Assembly (NCBI GenBank): GCA_015522385.1
Contig: WAMJ01000148.1
Coordinates: 1 to 23,095 of the forward strand
DNA: 23,095 nt
Reading direction: 5' to 3'
Source of the DNA: Candidatus Heimdallarchaeota archaeon
GTDB taxonomy: Archaea > Asgardarchaeota > Heimdallarchaeia > Heimdallarchaeales > Kariarchaeaceae
A program made the position numbers and the translations under genes. Positions 14,520 through 22,958 of this stretch are shown one piece after another. Positions within the stretch are counted from its first letter, which is position 1. Every line of letters starts with the position of its first letter. The notes under the pieces are model-generated. The model worked only from the letters and a program-made list of their open reading frames with translations. It did not search any database and was not told where the DNA came from.

Positions 14520-16319
14520 ATGAAAACACTCGAGGTTGAACACCAAGGATATAAGGGACCGTCCTATAGTAGTGGAACAACGCTCTTTCTTTCCTTCTTC
14601 ACGAGAAAGGTCCCCACCCTTATTTTTGCAATTATGACAATGATCCTGTCTTCATTCTTCGCTATGCTCCCTGCAGTTCTTGTAGGAACTGCCCTTGATG
14701 AGCTATTGGTTCAGAGGGAGGTCACTTCACGGTTCATGTTGATAATTTTCGCAATTATCCTCTCAGGGGCTCTCTTCTATGTTATCTCCTTCTTAGGACT
14801 CTATACCTATGTGACCTTGGGGTTTAGCTTCGAAAGAGACATCCGTCAGGAATACTTTGACAGGATACAAACACACAGTCTGACCTTTCATGATGAGAAT
14901 AACTCCTCAAAATTGCTCTCTATGGGCATGACAGAGATCTCCCAGATGAGACAGGGAGTGATGCCTGCCCTCCGTCAGATCATGAACAATATCTTCTCAG
15001 TTCTCATCATAACAGTCACGATTTATCTCACAACCGACATATACAAGGCTGTTGTCGCGTTTATCGGATTCGTTCTCTACTATATTCTGGCTATATTTCA
15101 GGCTCGGAGAATAATCCCCATCAGAACTGAACTTGCAAATACCGTAGGAGTGATGACGGAGGAGTCACAGGAGATCTTCAAGGGAATAGAGGTGGTAAGG
15201 TCTATGAGAGCGTCACTCCGAGAAATCATGCGTTTCAGAAATACGAGTGAACAGTATTCCATTCTAGGGAAAACTGAGGGGAGAATGGCGGCTTTTTACC
15301 TCCCGAATGTCGCAATATTAATCCTTACATCCCTGCTCTTCGGTTGGACCCTCTACGACGTCAGTAATGGGTTGCTAGAGGTATCAACAGTTATCCAAGT
15401 ACTAGGACTACTTATCACTCTTCAACTCACATCCATGATGATGCCCCAGATGTTCCTTCTCCTCAATGCAGCCCTGACCAATTCCAACAGGATCTGGGAG
15501 AAGATGAACTGGGTGGATCCCTACCCAGATCCCGTGATCTCCGAGATCCCAGATATCGACTGGGAGGGAGATCTCGAATTCAGGGACGTCTGGTTCTCAT
15601 ACAATAACGGCAGGTACGCGCTCAAGAATCTCAATTTCACGATACCCTCGGGAAGTAAGGTGGCAGTGATCGGGGGTCCTGGAAGTGGTAAATCTACCCT
15701 CCTTAAACTCCTTCTGCAGCTATACCTTCCATCCAAGGGAGAGATTCTTATCTCGGGTGTGCCATTCAAGAATATTCCCCCGCACATCGTGAGGCAACAT
15801 GTCAGTAGGGTAGAGCAGGAGGTGTTCCTGTTCTCTGGAAAGATCCGGGACAACATATCGTTTGCCAAGCCCAGTGCAACGTACGAAGAAATCCTTCAGG
15901 CAGCAGAGGCAGCTCAGGCGATGGAGTTCATCTCAGATCTCCCAGAAGGTCTCGATACACTGATAGGGGAAAGGGGAGTAGATCTGTCAGGGGGACAGAG
16001 GCAACGTCTGGCAATCGCTAGGGCGATTCTTGCCGATCCAGATATTCTCCTCCTTGACGACAGTGCTTCGGCACTTGACAGCAAGACGGAAGAATTGCTG
16101 AGGAAGGCACTGGACAACTTGAGTAAGGACAGAATGACAATAACCGTCACACAAAGGCTCAACACACTTGTGAAAGCCGACTTGATCATCCTGCTCAAGC
16201 GCGGGGAGATCATAGCAATTGGTACTCACGAAAAGCTCCTAGAGACAAGTACTGAATACCAGAAGATCTTCGAGTTACTGCCCGAATCCGAGCAGCTCAT
16301 TAAAGGAGGTGTGAGCTAA
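14520..16319 (+). CDS. ABC exporter half-transporter A (degenerate ATP-site subunit)
   Basis: This 599-aa protein joins a six-helix membrane domain (about 20-320) to an ATPase domain (about 350-595). Visible motifs are an A-loop Tyr near 361, Walker A GGPGSGKST (385-393), Q-loop region VSRVEQEVFLF, and signature LSGGQRQR from 489. Walker B, ILLLDD, has Asp 514 where catalytic Glu is expected, and the switch loop reads TVTQRL with Gln 545 instead of His. These two changes mark the degenerate-site subunit of heterodimeric exporters such as TM287/288, BmrCD and LmrCD. Its TAA stop overlaps the next gene's ATG by one base, so the two are co-translated partners. The substrate may be a drug, lipid or glycan-lipid; it cannot be read from sequence. 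Confidence 0.93.
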   Translation: MKTLEVEHQGYKGPSYSSGTTLFLSFFTRKVPTLIFAIMTMILSSFFAMLPAVLVGTALDELLVQREVTSRFMLIIFAIILSGALFYVISFLGLYTYVTLGFSFERDIRQEYFDRIQTHSLTFHDENNSSKLLSMGMTEISQMRQGVMPALRQIMNNIFSVLIITVTIYLTTDIYKAVVAFIGFVLYYILAIFQARRIIPIRTELANTVGVMTEESQEIFKGIEVVRSMRASLREIMRFRNTSEQYSILGKTEGRMAAFYLPNVAILILTSLLFGWTLYDVSNGLLEVSTVIQVLGLLITLQLTSMMMPQMFLLLNAALTNSNRIWEKMNWVDPYPDPVISEIPDIDWEGDLEFRDVWFSYNNGRYALKNLNFTIPSGSKVAVIGGPGSGKSTLLKLLLQLYLPSKGEILISGVPFKNIPPHIVRQHVSRVEQEVFLFSGKIRDNISFAKPSATYEEILQAAEAAQAMEFISDLPEGLDTLIGERGVDLSGGQRQRLAIARAILADPDILLLDDSASALDSKTEELLRKALDNLSKDRMTITVTQRLNTLVKADLIILLKRGEIIAIGTHEKLLETSTEYQKIFELLPESEQLIKGGVS

Positions 16320-18190
16320 TGTCAAGGCACTCATCCCTCTTCGCGGACAAGACCAGAACGAGGAAATCGTCTGAACTCCTCAGAGTCCTTTGGCGCTATC
16401 TCTCGAAGTTCAAGTACTCGGTAACCTTGGTCGCATTTCTTACCCTGTTCTATACCGCGGCGGTTACTTACCAACCCATTATCGTGCAGGATGCCATCAA
16501 CTTGCTCATAGACAATGCCACGTTCGATACAATCACCCTGCTGGTGGTCTTCTATCTAGGTCTCGCAGTGCTCGGATGGGTGACCCAGTCACTTGTGACA
16601 TGGGTGATGGCCTCGGTTCAGAACGAGCTCGTCCACGATCTCAGGTCTGATACATTCGAGAAGCTTGTAGAAGCAGACTTCAGCTACCACTCGCAGATCC
16701 AGTCTGGTAACATCACATCAAGGGTCGTCAACGATACCCAAGAGATCACAACTGGGCTAAATGTCTTCACGACCAGTGTCACAAACCTTCTCGTGGCTTT
16801 CGCCACACTTGGCGTACTCTTCTCAATCTCTTACTGGTTCGGGCTAATCTCCTTGCTGGCCATTCCTACAGCGATGGTCATAACCACAGTGATCTCCAGC
16901 AAGGGTAAGGTGAGGATGTTGAAGGTCAGGTCGTCAATGGGGAGGGTCAGCGGCAAGCTTGCGGAGAACCTCTCGGGAGTGTCAATCGCCAAATCCTTTA
17001 ATCAGGAAGAGCGTACAAGCTCCGAGATCAGGAAATTAAACAATGAGACCTACGAGTACTTCAAGCAACTCGGTGCCATGATGACAATGATATTCCCCTC
17101 AATCACACTGGTCTCGATGATAATGATCGCTTTGGTGGTCTACTCGGGTGGTATGCTTTACGAGCAGGGGCTGGTTACGATAGGAGCTATCTACCTCGGT
17201 ACAGTTATGGTCAGGCGATTCCTCTCACCAATTCTCGCTCTCTCCAACAACATCACCAACCTCCAGGCATCGCTAGCAGCATTGGACAGGGTAACGGACA
17301 TCTTGTACTCACGACCAGCAGTCGGGAATTCACCTGATGCGAAACCACTAGAATTCAAGGGTGGGAAAGTGGAGCTTGTCGATGTCACGTTCAGCTACAA
17401 GACAAGGAAGATCGAGTCCCCGGGGATGATGGGTGAAGCACCGCACATGAAAAGCAAGGGTGAGAACGGAAAGATCGAGAATGTCCAAGTTCTGAAGAGG
17501 GTGAGCTTCAAGATACCAGCTGGTAAGAAGACCGCTCTGATTGGACACACAGGAGCGGGAAAATCTACAGTGACGAAGCTGCTACTGCGGTTCTATGACC
17601 CATCCAGTGGTTCGGTTCTTATTGATGGTCAAGATCTGAGAGATATCACACTAGAATCACTCTACGATACAATAAGTCTTGTCTCACAAGAGCCATACCT
17701 CTTCGTCGGCACAGTTATGGACAACATCAGGTATGGAAGACCCGATGCCACTGATGAGGAGGTCTATGAAATCGCCTCGATGGTAGGTGCGGATGAGTTT
17801 ATCGATGCCCTACCCGATGGTTACCAGACCCAGCTAACTGAAAGCGGGAAGTCTTTGTCAGCGGGTCAGCGTCAGATGATCACAATCGCACGTACAATGC
17901 TCAAGAATCCTAAGATCCTGATTCTCGATGAGGCAACTAGCCGTCTCGATGCGTATACTGAGAGCCTCGTTCAACTCGCACAGCAGAAGCTTTTTGACGG
18001 ACGAACAACCCTCGTCATTGCCCATCGACTCTCCACAATCAGAGATGTAGATCAGATTGTGGTCATGGATGACGGAGAGGCAGTGGAGGTAGGTACTCAC
18101 GATGAGCTCATGGCGTTGAACGGAAAATACACGGAGCTCTACCAGACCTACTATGCACACCAAGGAATCGAAGCAATTGCTTCGGATTAA
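16319..18190 (+). CDS. ABC exporter half-transporter B (catalytic ATP-site subunit)
   Basis: This 623-aa partner of the preceding gene starts within its stop codon. It has a six-helix membrane domain (about 30-320) and an ATPase domain (about 345-610). Walker A is GHTGAGKST (409-417), Walker B ILILDE keeps catalytic Glu 538, and the switch loop AHRLST keeps His 569. The signature is LSAGQ (513-517), with Ala for Gly. In the heterodimer this signature faces subunit A's degenerate Walker motifs, so one site is weak and the other, built from B's Walker motifs and A's LSGGQ, is competent. An extra Lys/Gly/Met-rich insert of ~25 residues (about 362-388) follows the A-loop Tyr, where most relatives have only a short turn. 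It probably lies in the cytosol. Confidence 0.93.
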   Translation: MSRHSSLFADKTRTRKSSELLRVLWRYLSKFKYSVTLVAFLTLFYTAAVTYQPIIVQDAINLLIDNATFDTITLLVVFYLGLAVLGWVTQSLVTWVMASVQNELVHDLRSDTFEKLVEADFSYHSQIQSGNITSRVVNDTQEITTGLNVFTTSVTNLLVAFATLGVLFSISYWFGLISLLAIPTAMVITTVISSKGKVRMLKVRSSMGRVSGKLAENLSGVSIAKSFNQEERTSSEIRKLNNETYEYFKQLGAMMTMIFPSITLVSMIMIALVVYSGGMLYEQGLVTIGAIYLGTVMVRRFLSPILALSNNITNLQASLAALDRVTDILYSRPAVGNSPDAKPLEFKGGKVELVDVTFSYKTRKIESPGMMGEAPHMKSKGENGKIENVQVLKRVSFKIPAGKKTALIGHTGAGKSTVTKLLLRFYDPSSGSVLIDGQDLRDITLESLYDTISLVSQEPYLFVGTVMDNIRYGRPDATDEEVYEIASMVGADEFIDALPDGYQTQLTESGKSLSAGQRQMITIARTMLKNPKILILDEATSRLDAYTESLVQLAQQKLFDGRTTLVIAHRLSTIRDVDQIVVMDDGEAVEVGTHDELMALNGKYTELYQTYYAHQGIEAIASD

Positions 18191-18285
18191 ACGTCTTCGC
18201 TAATTAGATCTGCGCAGTTTCAACTGATCTTTGAATAGCTTCAGATGTCGTAATAAAGCTAGTGAGTTTGTTATTGTCAAATATG

Positions 18286-18627
18286 TTACTGCCAATAGCT
18301 CAGATATGATTTTGAAGGTTCCCTGACCATCCCGAACATTCTGTTCTTGGTCTTCTTGAAGCTGAACCTCTTGTAGAATTTCTTTAGCCTTCTGACATTG
18401 CTTCCATAGTCTCCAGAGGGGGTCAGGTAGATGTACATCCTGTTCCTGTCTGCGTAGTCCACGATCCTGTTCATGACCTGAGTTCCGTATCCTCTCCTCC
18501 TCTTGTTCTCATCGACCATGATAAGATCCAGAAATATGGAGTTCCCTCTCTCTTCGATGACAAGAGTCACTGGATACTCTATCTCAAGCGATTTCCTTAG
18601 ACCTTGTAGAGAAAGGAGTTTTAACAC
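18286..18627 (-). CDS. GNAT-family N-acetyltransferase
   Basis: This is a 113-aa protein starting at GTG 18627, 26 nt after a minus-strand TATA. It carries the acetyl-CoA pyrophosphate loop RRRGYG (43-48) after strand IFLDLIMVDE, the core of GNAT motif A, then a helix (TQVMNRIVDYADR) and strand MYIYLTP, and ends with LKKFYKRFSF, the usual FYxxxGF-like box of motif B. It is short: GNATs are mostly 140-180 aa, and the first strands and helices of the fold are reduced. A small upstream frame (18621-18746) ends at its start and could be part of the same unit. The acetyl acceptor (protein N-terminus, small amine or drug) is unknown. It is convergent with the ABC operon. Confidence 0.82.
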   Translation of the reverse strand: MLKLLSLQGLRKSLEIEYPVTLVIEERGNSIFLDLIMVDENKRRRGYGTQVMNRIVDYADRNRMYIYLTPSGDYGSNVRRLKKFYKRFSFKKTKNRMFGMVREPSKSYLSYWQ

Positions 18628-18746
18628 ATAATGAGTATACGTGTGATCCTATATAAGTCAATAGGAATAGTTCTTTCATCCTCCAATTCCTCAAGAGCAA
18701 TCTCCACATTATTTTGCCTACACCATCCTAGTGGAATTCTCAACAT
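18621..18746 (-). CDS. Possible small protein, 41 aa, upstream of the GNAT gene
   Basis: A frame opens with ATG 18746 after a run of A and ends with TAA overlapping the GNAT start codon. The product begins MLRIPLGWCRQNNVEIALEE and continues acidic then hydrophobic, ending LIMC. Composition is protein-like and the stop/start overlap resembles a translationally coupled pair. Against it, no TATA is visible at the right distance, and the TATA that fits the GNAT lies inside this frame. It might be a real small gene, or the missing front part of the GNAT separated by a frame change. Confidence 0.3.
   Translation of the reverse strand: MLRIPLGWCRQNNVEIALEELEDERTIPIDLYRITRILIMC
18649..18657 (-). promoter_or_regulatory. 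TATA box for the GNAT gene
   Basis: The minus strand reads CTTATATAG, centred 26 nt before GTG 18627. It is one of the best TATA matches in the window and fixes the GTG as a leaderless start. Confidence 0.6.
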
Positions 18747-18810
18747 TTTTTTTCACTCTGCCACGCGAATCTTTGCAACTAGGTAGACATTTACCCCAAA
18801 GAATTAGGGA

Positions 18811-18822
18811 AGGATTAATAAC
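18811..18822 (+). promoter_or_regulatory. TATA-like element for the nucleotidyltransferase gene
   Basis: AGGATTAATAAC is centred about 31 nt before ATG 18849, which predicts a leader of a few bases. Confidence 0.45.
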
Positions 18823-18848
18823 CCATCAGTCTTGACAGCTCTTGATTA

Positions 18849-19550
18849 ATGGTTGTTACAGAAGCGGTCATCCTCGCAGGTGGCAAAGGAAGTAGGATAA
18901 CGGACATAACGAATGACGAGTATCACAAGGGTCTGGCCACAATCAAGGGTCATCCTATTAATTACTGGCAGGTGAAATGGTTGCATAAGTACGGTGTGAA
19001 TCACGTGGTCTTTGCACTTGGTCACCACTCGGAGAAAACGATAGAGTTTATCGACACAATGAGGCAGGGATTCAGCGATATTGAGATAGAGTACGTTGTC
19101 GAGAAGTCCAAACTCGGGAGTGGAGGAGCTTTCAAACTGGCCTCTAAATCCTTGAGGACAGATCGGTGTTATGTGGTCAACGGTGACACCATGACCAATG
19201 CGGACCTAGAGCCCCTAATGGAGGTGCACACTCGAAGAGAGGCTCTTGCCTCCATGCTTCTGGTGAACATGACTTCCCCGTACGGTATTGCACAGGTGGA
19301 GAACGAGATGATCCGCTCCTTCATCGAGAAGCCAAGATTGGATCTACCTATCCATGCAGGAGTTGACATCGTGGAGCGAGAGATCTACCAAGACTTCCCT
19401 GATGTGGGACAGATGGAGGACACGATCTTCAAGGAGCTTGTTGAGAGGGGCAAATTTGCCTCGTACCTGATACCCAATGAGATTTTCTGGAAGAGTGTGG
19501 ATACTCCGAAAGACTACTTTTACGTAGAAGAATATTGGCCCGGTCTTTAA
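18849..19550 (+). CDS. Sugar-1-phosphate nucleotidyltransferase
   Basis: This 233-aa protein has the NTP-transferase fold. It begins VTEAVILAGGKGSRI, with the GGKGSR nucleotide-binding loop at 11-16 and HKGLATIKGHP with Lys 27 after it. KLGSGGAF (88-95) is the usual LGTAG-type loop, VNGDT (110-114) holds the metal-binding Asp 113, and SFIEKP and DTPKDY are also typical. Such enzymes couple a sugar-1-phosphate to NTP to give an NDP-sugar plus pyrophosphate. Length matches the short class (RmlA/HddC/mannose-1-phosphate guanylyltransferase-like without extra C-terminal domain). It can supply donors for the glycosyltransferases at 4-13 kb. The base and sugar cannot be decided. Confidence 0.9.
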   Translation: MVVTEAVILAGGKGSRITDITNDEYHKGLATIKGHPINYWQVKWLHKYGVNHVVFALGHHSEKTIEFIDTMRQGFSDIEIEYVVEKSKLGSGGAFKLASKSLRTDRCYVVNGDTMTNADLEPLMEVHTRREALASMLLVNMTSPYGIAQVENEMIRSFIEKPRLDLPIHAGVDIVEREIYQDFPDVGQMEDTIFKELVERGKFASYLIPNEIFWKSVDTPKDYFYVEEYWPGL

Positions 19551-19565
19551 GGTCGTATCTACGAA

Positions 19566-19572
19566 TTTATAT
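19566..19572 (+). promoter_or_regulatory. TATA box for the MFS gene
   Basis: TTTATAT is centred 28 nt before TTG 19597 and overlaps the region before TTG 19573, so it supports the later start. Confidence 0.5.
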
Positions 19573-19596
19573 TTGGAGTGTCTTACACAAGTTCAA

Positions 19597-20793
19597 TTGA
19601 CCACAGTTGAGAACTATAACCTCAAAATTGTCCTGCTCTTTCTTGCGGTGTTTATAGACCTACTGGGATTCGGCATCATCATCCCAATACTCCCTTTCTA
19701 CGCAACATCACTAGGTGCAAATAGCCTCATCTACGGGGCCCTCATCGCAGTGTACTCCCTGATGCAGTTCATCTTCTCCCCTATCTGGGGCTCAGTCTCG
19801 GACAAGATAGGTCGCCGCCCAGTTATCCTGATCGGTCTCGCAGGCTCAATATTCGGGTACGCAATGTTCGGTATTTCATTCGACCTCCTCACACTTTTCA
19901 TCTCGAGAACACTCTCTGGGATCGCGACCTCGGCCACCCTCACGGTAGCAAACGCATATGTTGCCGATATTACCCCGCCTGAGAAGAGGGGGGGAGTCTT
20001 CGGAACCATCACAGCGGCGTTTGGATTGGGATTCGCCGTAGGTCCAGGTATCGGAGGAGTACTGGCCAAGTACTCACTCTTCGGTCTTCACGGAGTGGCT
20101 ACCCCGGGTATGTTCGCAGCACTGCTCTCCTTCATAAATCTGGTCGGGGCGTACTTCGTCCTCGTGGAGAGCCTCCCTCCCGAGAAACGTGGGCTGAACG
20201 TGGAGAAACGATCCATCTTTGTCATCCTAGGCGTGAAGAACCTCATGCAGTACGACAACGCCATCTTGTACATCACACTATTCTCGATTGTCACCCTGGG
20301 ATTTACCAACCTGATAGCTGCCTTCGCGCTCTACGCCCCTGTTATCGACCCGTCGATCGATGAGACCAAGCTCGGGATACTCTACACCTACGTCGGTTTG
20401 GTCCTCTTTTTCTCTCAGTACGTGATTGTCCGTCCAATCATTGCAAGATTCGGCGAGAGGGTGATGGTTCGGATAGGTACACTCCTCGTCCTAATCGGCT
20501 TCTTAGCCATACCCCAAGTTAACTCCTTCGAGATGTACTTCGTGACCAATACTCCCCTCATAATTGGAATTGCAGGGCTTAATCCCTCGTTCAACTCACT
20601 CCTTAGCCAGTCAGTACCCGACCGCGTTCAGGGCGAAGCATTAGGGGTCAATCAAGGTTTCGCGTCGCTGATGCGGACGATTGGACCAGTGATCGCAGGT
20701 GGTTTGATGGGGCTAGCTCTCACCCTTCCCTTCTACCTCGGTGCACTTATCTTCTTTGGACTGACATTATATTCATTTATTTTACTCCACTAA
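19597..20793 (+). CDS. Major facilitator superfamily transporter (TetA-like, DHA1)
   Basis: This protein of ~398 aa has about twelve hydrophobic segments. The first, LLFLAVFIDLLGFGIIIPIL, carries the Asp typical of TetA-like drug:H+ antiporters. Motif A, GSVSDKIGRRP (65-75), lies between helices 2 and 3. RTLSGIATSATLTVANAYVA resembles motif B/C regions, and ADITPPEKRGGVFG is a common DHA1 loop. It likely exports a small molecule using the proton gradient, but the substrate is unknown. TTG 19597 is preferred because a TATA lies 28 nt upstream; an earlier in-frame TTG at 19573 would add eight residues. It follows the nucleotidyltransferase by 46 nt. Confidence 0.88.
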   Translation: MTTVENYNLKIVLLFLAVFIDLLGFGIIIPILPFYATSLGANSLIYGALIAVYSLMQFIFSPIWGSVSDKIGRRPVILIGLAGSIFGYAMFGISFDLLTLFISRTLSGIATSATLTVANAYVADITPPEKRGGVFGTITAAFGLGFAVGPGIGGVLAKYSLFGLHGVATPGMFAALLSFINLVGAYFVLVESLPPEKRGLNVEKRSIFVILGVKNLMQYDNAILYITLFSIVTLGFTNLIAAFALYAPVIDPSIDETKLGILYTYVGLVLFFSQYVIVRPIIARFGERVMVRIGTLLVLIGFLAIPQVNSFEMYFVTNTPLIIGIAGLNPSFNSLLSQSVPDRVQGEALGVNQGFASLMRTIGPVIAGGLMGLALTLPFYLGALIFFGLTLYSFILLH

Positions 20794-20812
20794 CCAACTA
20801 CTTTACCTATGG

Positions 20813-20838
20813 TATACTACCTCAGTGCTATTTCTGGA
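20813..20838. repeat. Isolated copy of the 2425-2690 repeat unit
   Basis: GTATACTACCTCAGTGCT followed by ATTTCTGGA closely matches the copy at 2615-2638 (GTATACTCACCTGAGTGCT, then CTTCTTCCG) and the TTCTGGA end seen in other copies. It lies between the MFS and Hsp90 genes, so the unit is dispersed in intergenic DNA. Confidence 0.55.
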
Positions 20839-20892
20839 CGCCTAACGGCAATTATACGGCTAGAGACCCCCTACATTGAAATTAAGATAAAA

Positions 20893-20899
20893 AATATAA
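20893..20899 (+). promoter_or_regulatory. TATA box for the Hsp90 gene
   Basis: AATATAAA in an A-rich stretch predicts a start near 20922, just before GTG 20926 and ATG 20935. No bacterial-type heat-shock element is seen. Confidence 0.5.
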
Positions 20900-20934
20900 A
20901 GAACAGATAAGCATATTACATATCGGTGAATAAT

Positions 20935-22854
20935 ATGGCAGAGACAATCACGTTCAAGACGGATGTCAAGAAAGTACTCGACATTATCATTCGCTCCCTC
21001 TACCAGCACGAGGAAGTATTCCTCAGGGAGCTAATCTCAAATGCATCTGACGCCCTGAACAAGGTCAGGCTCAAGATGCTGACCTCAGAGGACGTCATCC
21101 AGAAGGAGGCACCCCTCGAAATACACATCATCCCTAACAAGGAGAAGGGAACTCTTACGATCAAGGATACCGGGATCGGAATGACCAAGAAGGAGCTCAT
21201 CGACAACCTCGGAACAATCGCACAGTCTGGGACGCTAGAGTTCCTGAACAACGCAGAAGGCGAGGAGCTCGACGAACTCATCGGACAGTTCGGAGTGGGA
21301 TTCTACTCAGCATTCCTTGTAGCGGATAAAGTAGAAGTCAGGAGCAAGTCCTACAAACCCAAGACCCATGCTTACATGTGGACATCAGAGGGTACGGACA
21401 ACTTCAGCATCGAGGAGATCAAGAAGAAGGAACGAGGTACAGAGATCGAGCTTTACCTCAAGGAGGACTTCAAGAAGTACTTAGAGGAGTGGGAAGTCAA
21501 GGACGTCGTCCGAAAGTACTCCAATTTTGTGGCGTTCCCCATCAAGTGGATACCCGAGGAGACCGAGGACGATGAGGATTCAGAAGACGAAAAGGAAGCA
21601 GACGAGAAGGAGCACATTCTCAACTCTCAGAAGGCACTGTGGAGGATGAGTCCATCAGAGATCACGGACGAGGAGTACACCGAGTTCTACAGGACGATCT
21701 CAGGTAAGTGGGACGAGCCCCTACTTAAGCTCCACATCAAGATGGAGTCGAACATCGAGTTTTACGCTGTGCTCTTCATCCCAAGATCAAAACCAGTGAT
21801 GTACACACAGGAGACTGACTGGGGACTCAAACTCTACAGCAAAAAGGTTCTCATACAGGAGAAGAACCAGGATCTAATCTCACAGTACTTCAGGTTCGTG
21901 GTCGGTGTGGTCGACAGTGAGGATCTTCCCCTGAATGTTTCCCGTGAGGTCGTTCAGAACTCCGCGCTCACCCGGAAGATGCGATCCTTCATCGAGAAGA
22001 AGCTCATCGAGGAGCTCAAGAAGCTACAGGAGGAGGACAAAGAGAAGTACCTTGAGTTCTTCAGGGAATTTGGTGCATACATCAAGGAGGGCATTGCCTC
22101 CGAGGACAAGAACAAGGAAGCACTCACAGAGCTCCTCAGGTTCCACTCGACCTATGATGATGTTGACGGCAGGACAGGTGCAGTCAGTCTAGATGACTAC
22201 ATCGTCCGAATGAAACCCGAGCAGGAGGAGATCTTCTACCTCACTGGTAATGGTCTTGACATCATCAAGAAGAGTCCACACCTCGAGTACTTCAACAAGG
22301 AGGGACTGGAGGTTCTTCTCATGGGTGAGCCCATTGACAACTTCCTCATGATGCACCTCAAGGAGTACCAAGGCAAGAAGTTCAAGCTCATCGACGAGGA
22401 CGAGGGCACTTCCACGGAACCCGAAAAGACCGGTGACGAAGAAGGCGATGAGGAACCGGAAATCACAGGACCGCACAAGGAGCTGAGGAAGAAGTTCAAG
22501 GAGGTCCTTGGCAGCAAGGTAAAGGACGTCACCATCTCTGAAAGGCTCGTGAGCAGCCCCGCGAGACTGGTCACTCCCAAGGGAGGTATATCCTCTGACT
22601 TCCAGAGGGCCATGTCCTACATGGAGAGCAATCCATTCTCCTCTATGGCCTTGGGCGGTAAGATCCTGCAGTTAAATCCAAACAATGAGATCATCAAGGG
22701 CATTGAGGACAATCTGGAAAATGAAGAGATCATAGAGCCGATGATTAACCAGATCTTCTCCAATGCCATGCTTATTGAAGGGGAGAAGCTGGACTACTCT
22801 GAGATGATCCAGAACATTCAGAAGATTATGGAGAGCGCCCTTAGGAAAGAATAA
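20935..22854 (+). CDS. htpG: Molecular chaperone Hsp90 (HtpG)
   Basis: This is a full-length Hsp90 of 639 aa. The N-terminal GHKL ATPase domain shows ELISNASDALNK (catalytic Glu 32, Asn 36), DTGIGMTKKEL with the following NLGTIAQSGT lid, and GQFGVGFYSAFLVAD. A strongly acidic linker (about 208-227) joins it to the middle domain, which starts LWRMSPSEITDEEY and has LPLNVSRE with the ATP-contacting Arg 337. The C-terminal dimerisation domain ends without MEEVD, so cytosolic eukaryote-type TPR co-chaperone docking is not expected. A second acidic patch lies near 500-518. It acts as an ATP-driven dimeric clamp that matures client proteins. Hsp90 is missing from most archaea. ATG 20935 is preferred; an in-frame GTG nine bases earlier is possible. 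Confidence 0.97.
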   Translation: MAETITFKTDVKKVLDIIIRSLYQHEEVFLRELISNASDALNKVRLKMLTSEDVIQKEAPLEIHIIPNKEKGTLTIKDTGIGMTKKELIDNLGTIAQSGTLEFLNNAEGEELDELIGQFGVGFYSAFLVADKVEVRSKSYKPKTHAYMWTSEGTDNFSIEEIKKKERGTEIELYLKEDFKKYLEEWEVKDVVRKYSNFVAFPIKWIPEETEDDEDSEDEKEADEKEHILNSQKALWRMSPSEITDEEYTEFYRTISGKWDEPLLKLHIKMESNIEFYAVLFIPRSKPVMYTQETDWGLKLYSKKVLIQEKNQDLISQYFRFVVGVVDSEDLPLNVSREVVQNSALTRKMRSFIEKKLIEELKKLQEEDKEKYLEFFREFGAYIKEGIASEDKNKEALTELLRFHSTYDDVDGRTGAVSLDDYIVRMKPEQEEIFYLTGNGLDIIKKSPHLEYFNKEGLEVLLMGEPIDNFLMMHLKEYQGKKFKLIDEDEGTSTEPEKTGDEEGDEEPEITGPHKELRKKFKEVLGSKVKDVTISERLVSSPARLVTPKGGISSDFQRAMSYMESNPFSSMALGGKILQLNPNNEIIKGIEDNLENEEIIEPMINQIFSNAMLIEGEKLDYSEMIQNIQKIMESALRKE

Positions 22855-22958
22855 CCTAATTATTAAACCACATCTAAAAAATAACACTACATAAAGAAAC
22901 CATTTCACACATAGATTCCGCCTAATAAGTAGCAGGTTGTGTACCTCCATGGGGAATC

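Noticed and set aside
18191..18285. Terminator hairpin between the ABC operon and the GNAT gene
   Set aside because: I could not find a convincing stem or a long T-run; the gap is just AT-rich.
22189..22613. Minus-strand frames inside the Hsp90 gene
   Set aside because: Antisense shadows made Leu/Ser-rich by the Glu/Lys codons of Hsp90; no promoter seen.
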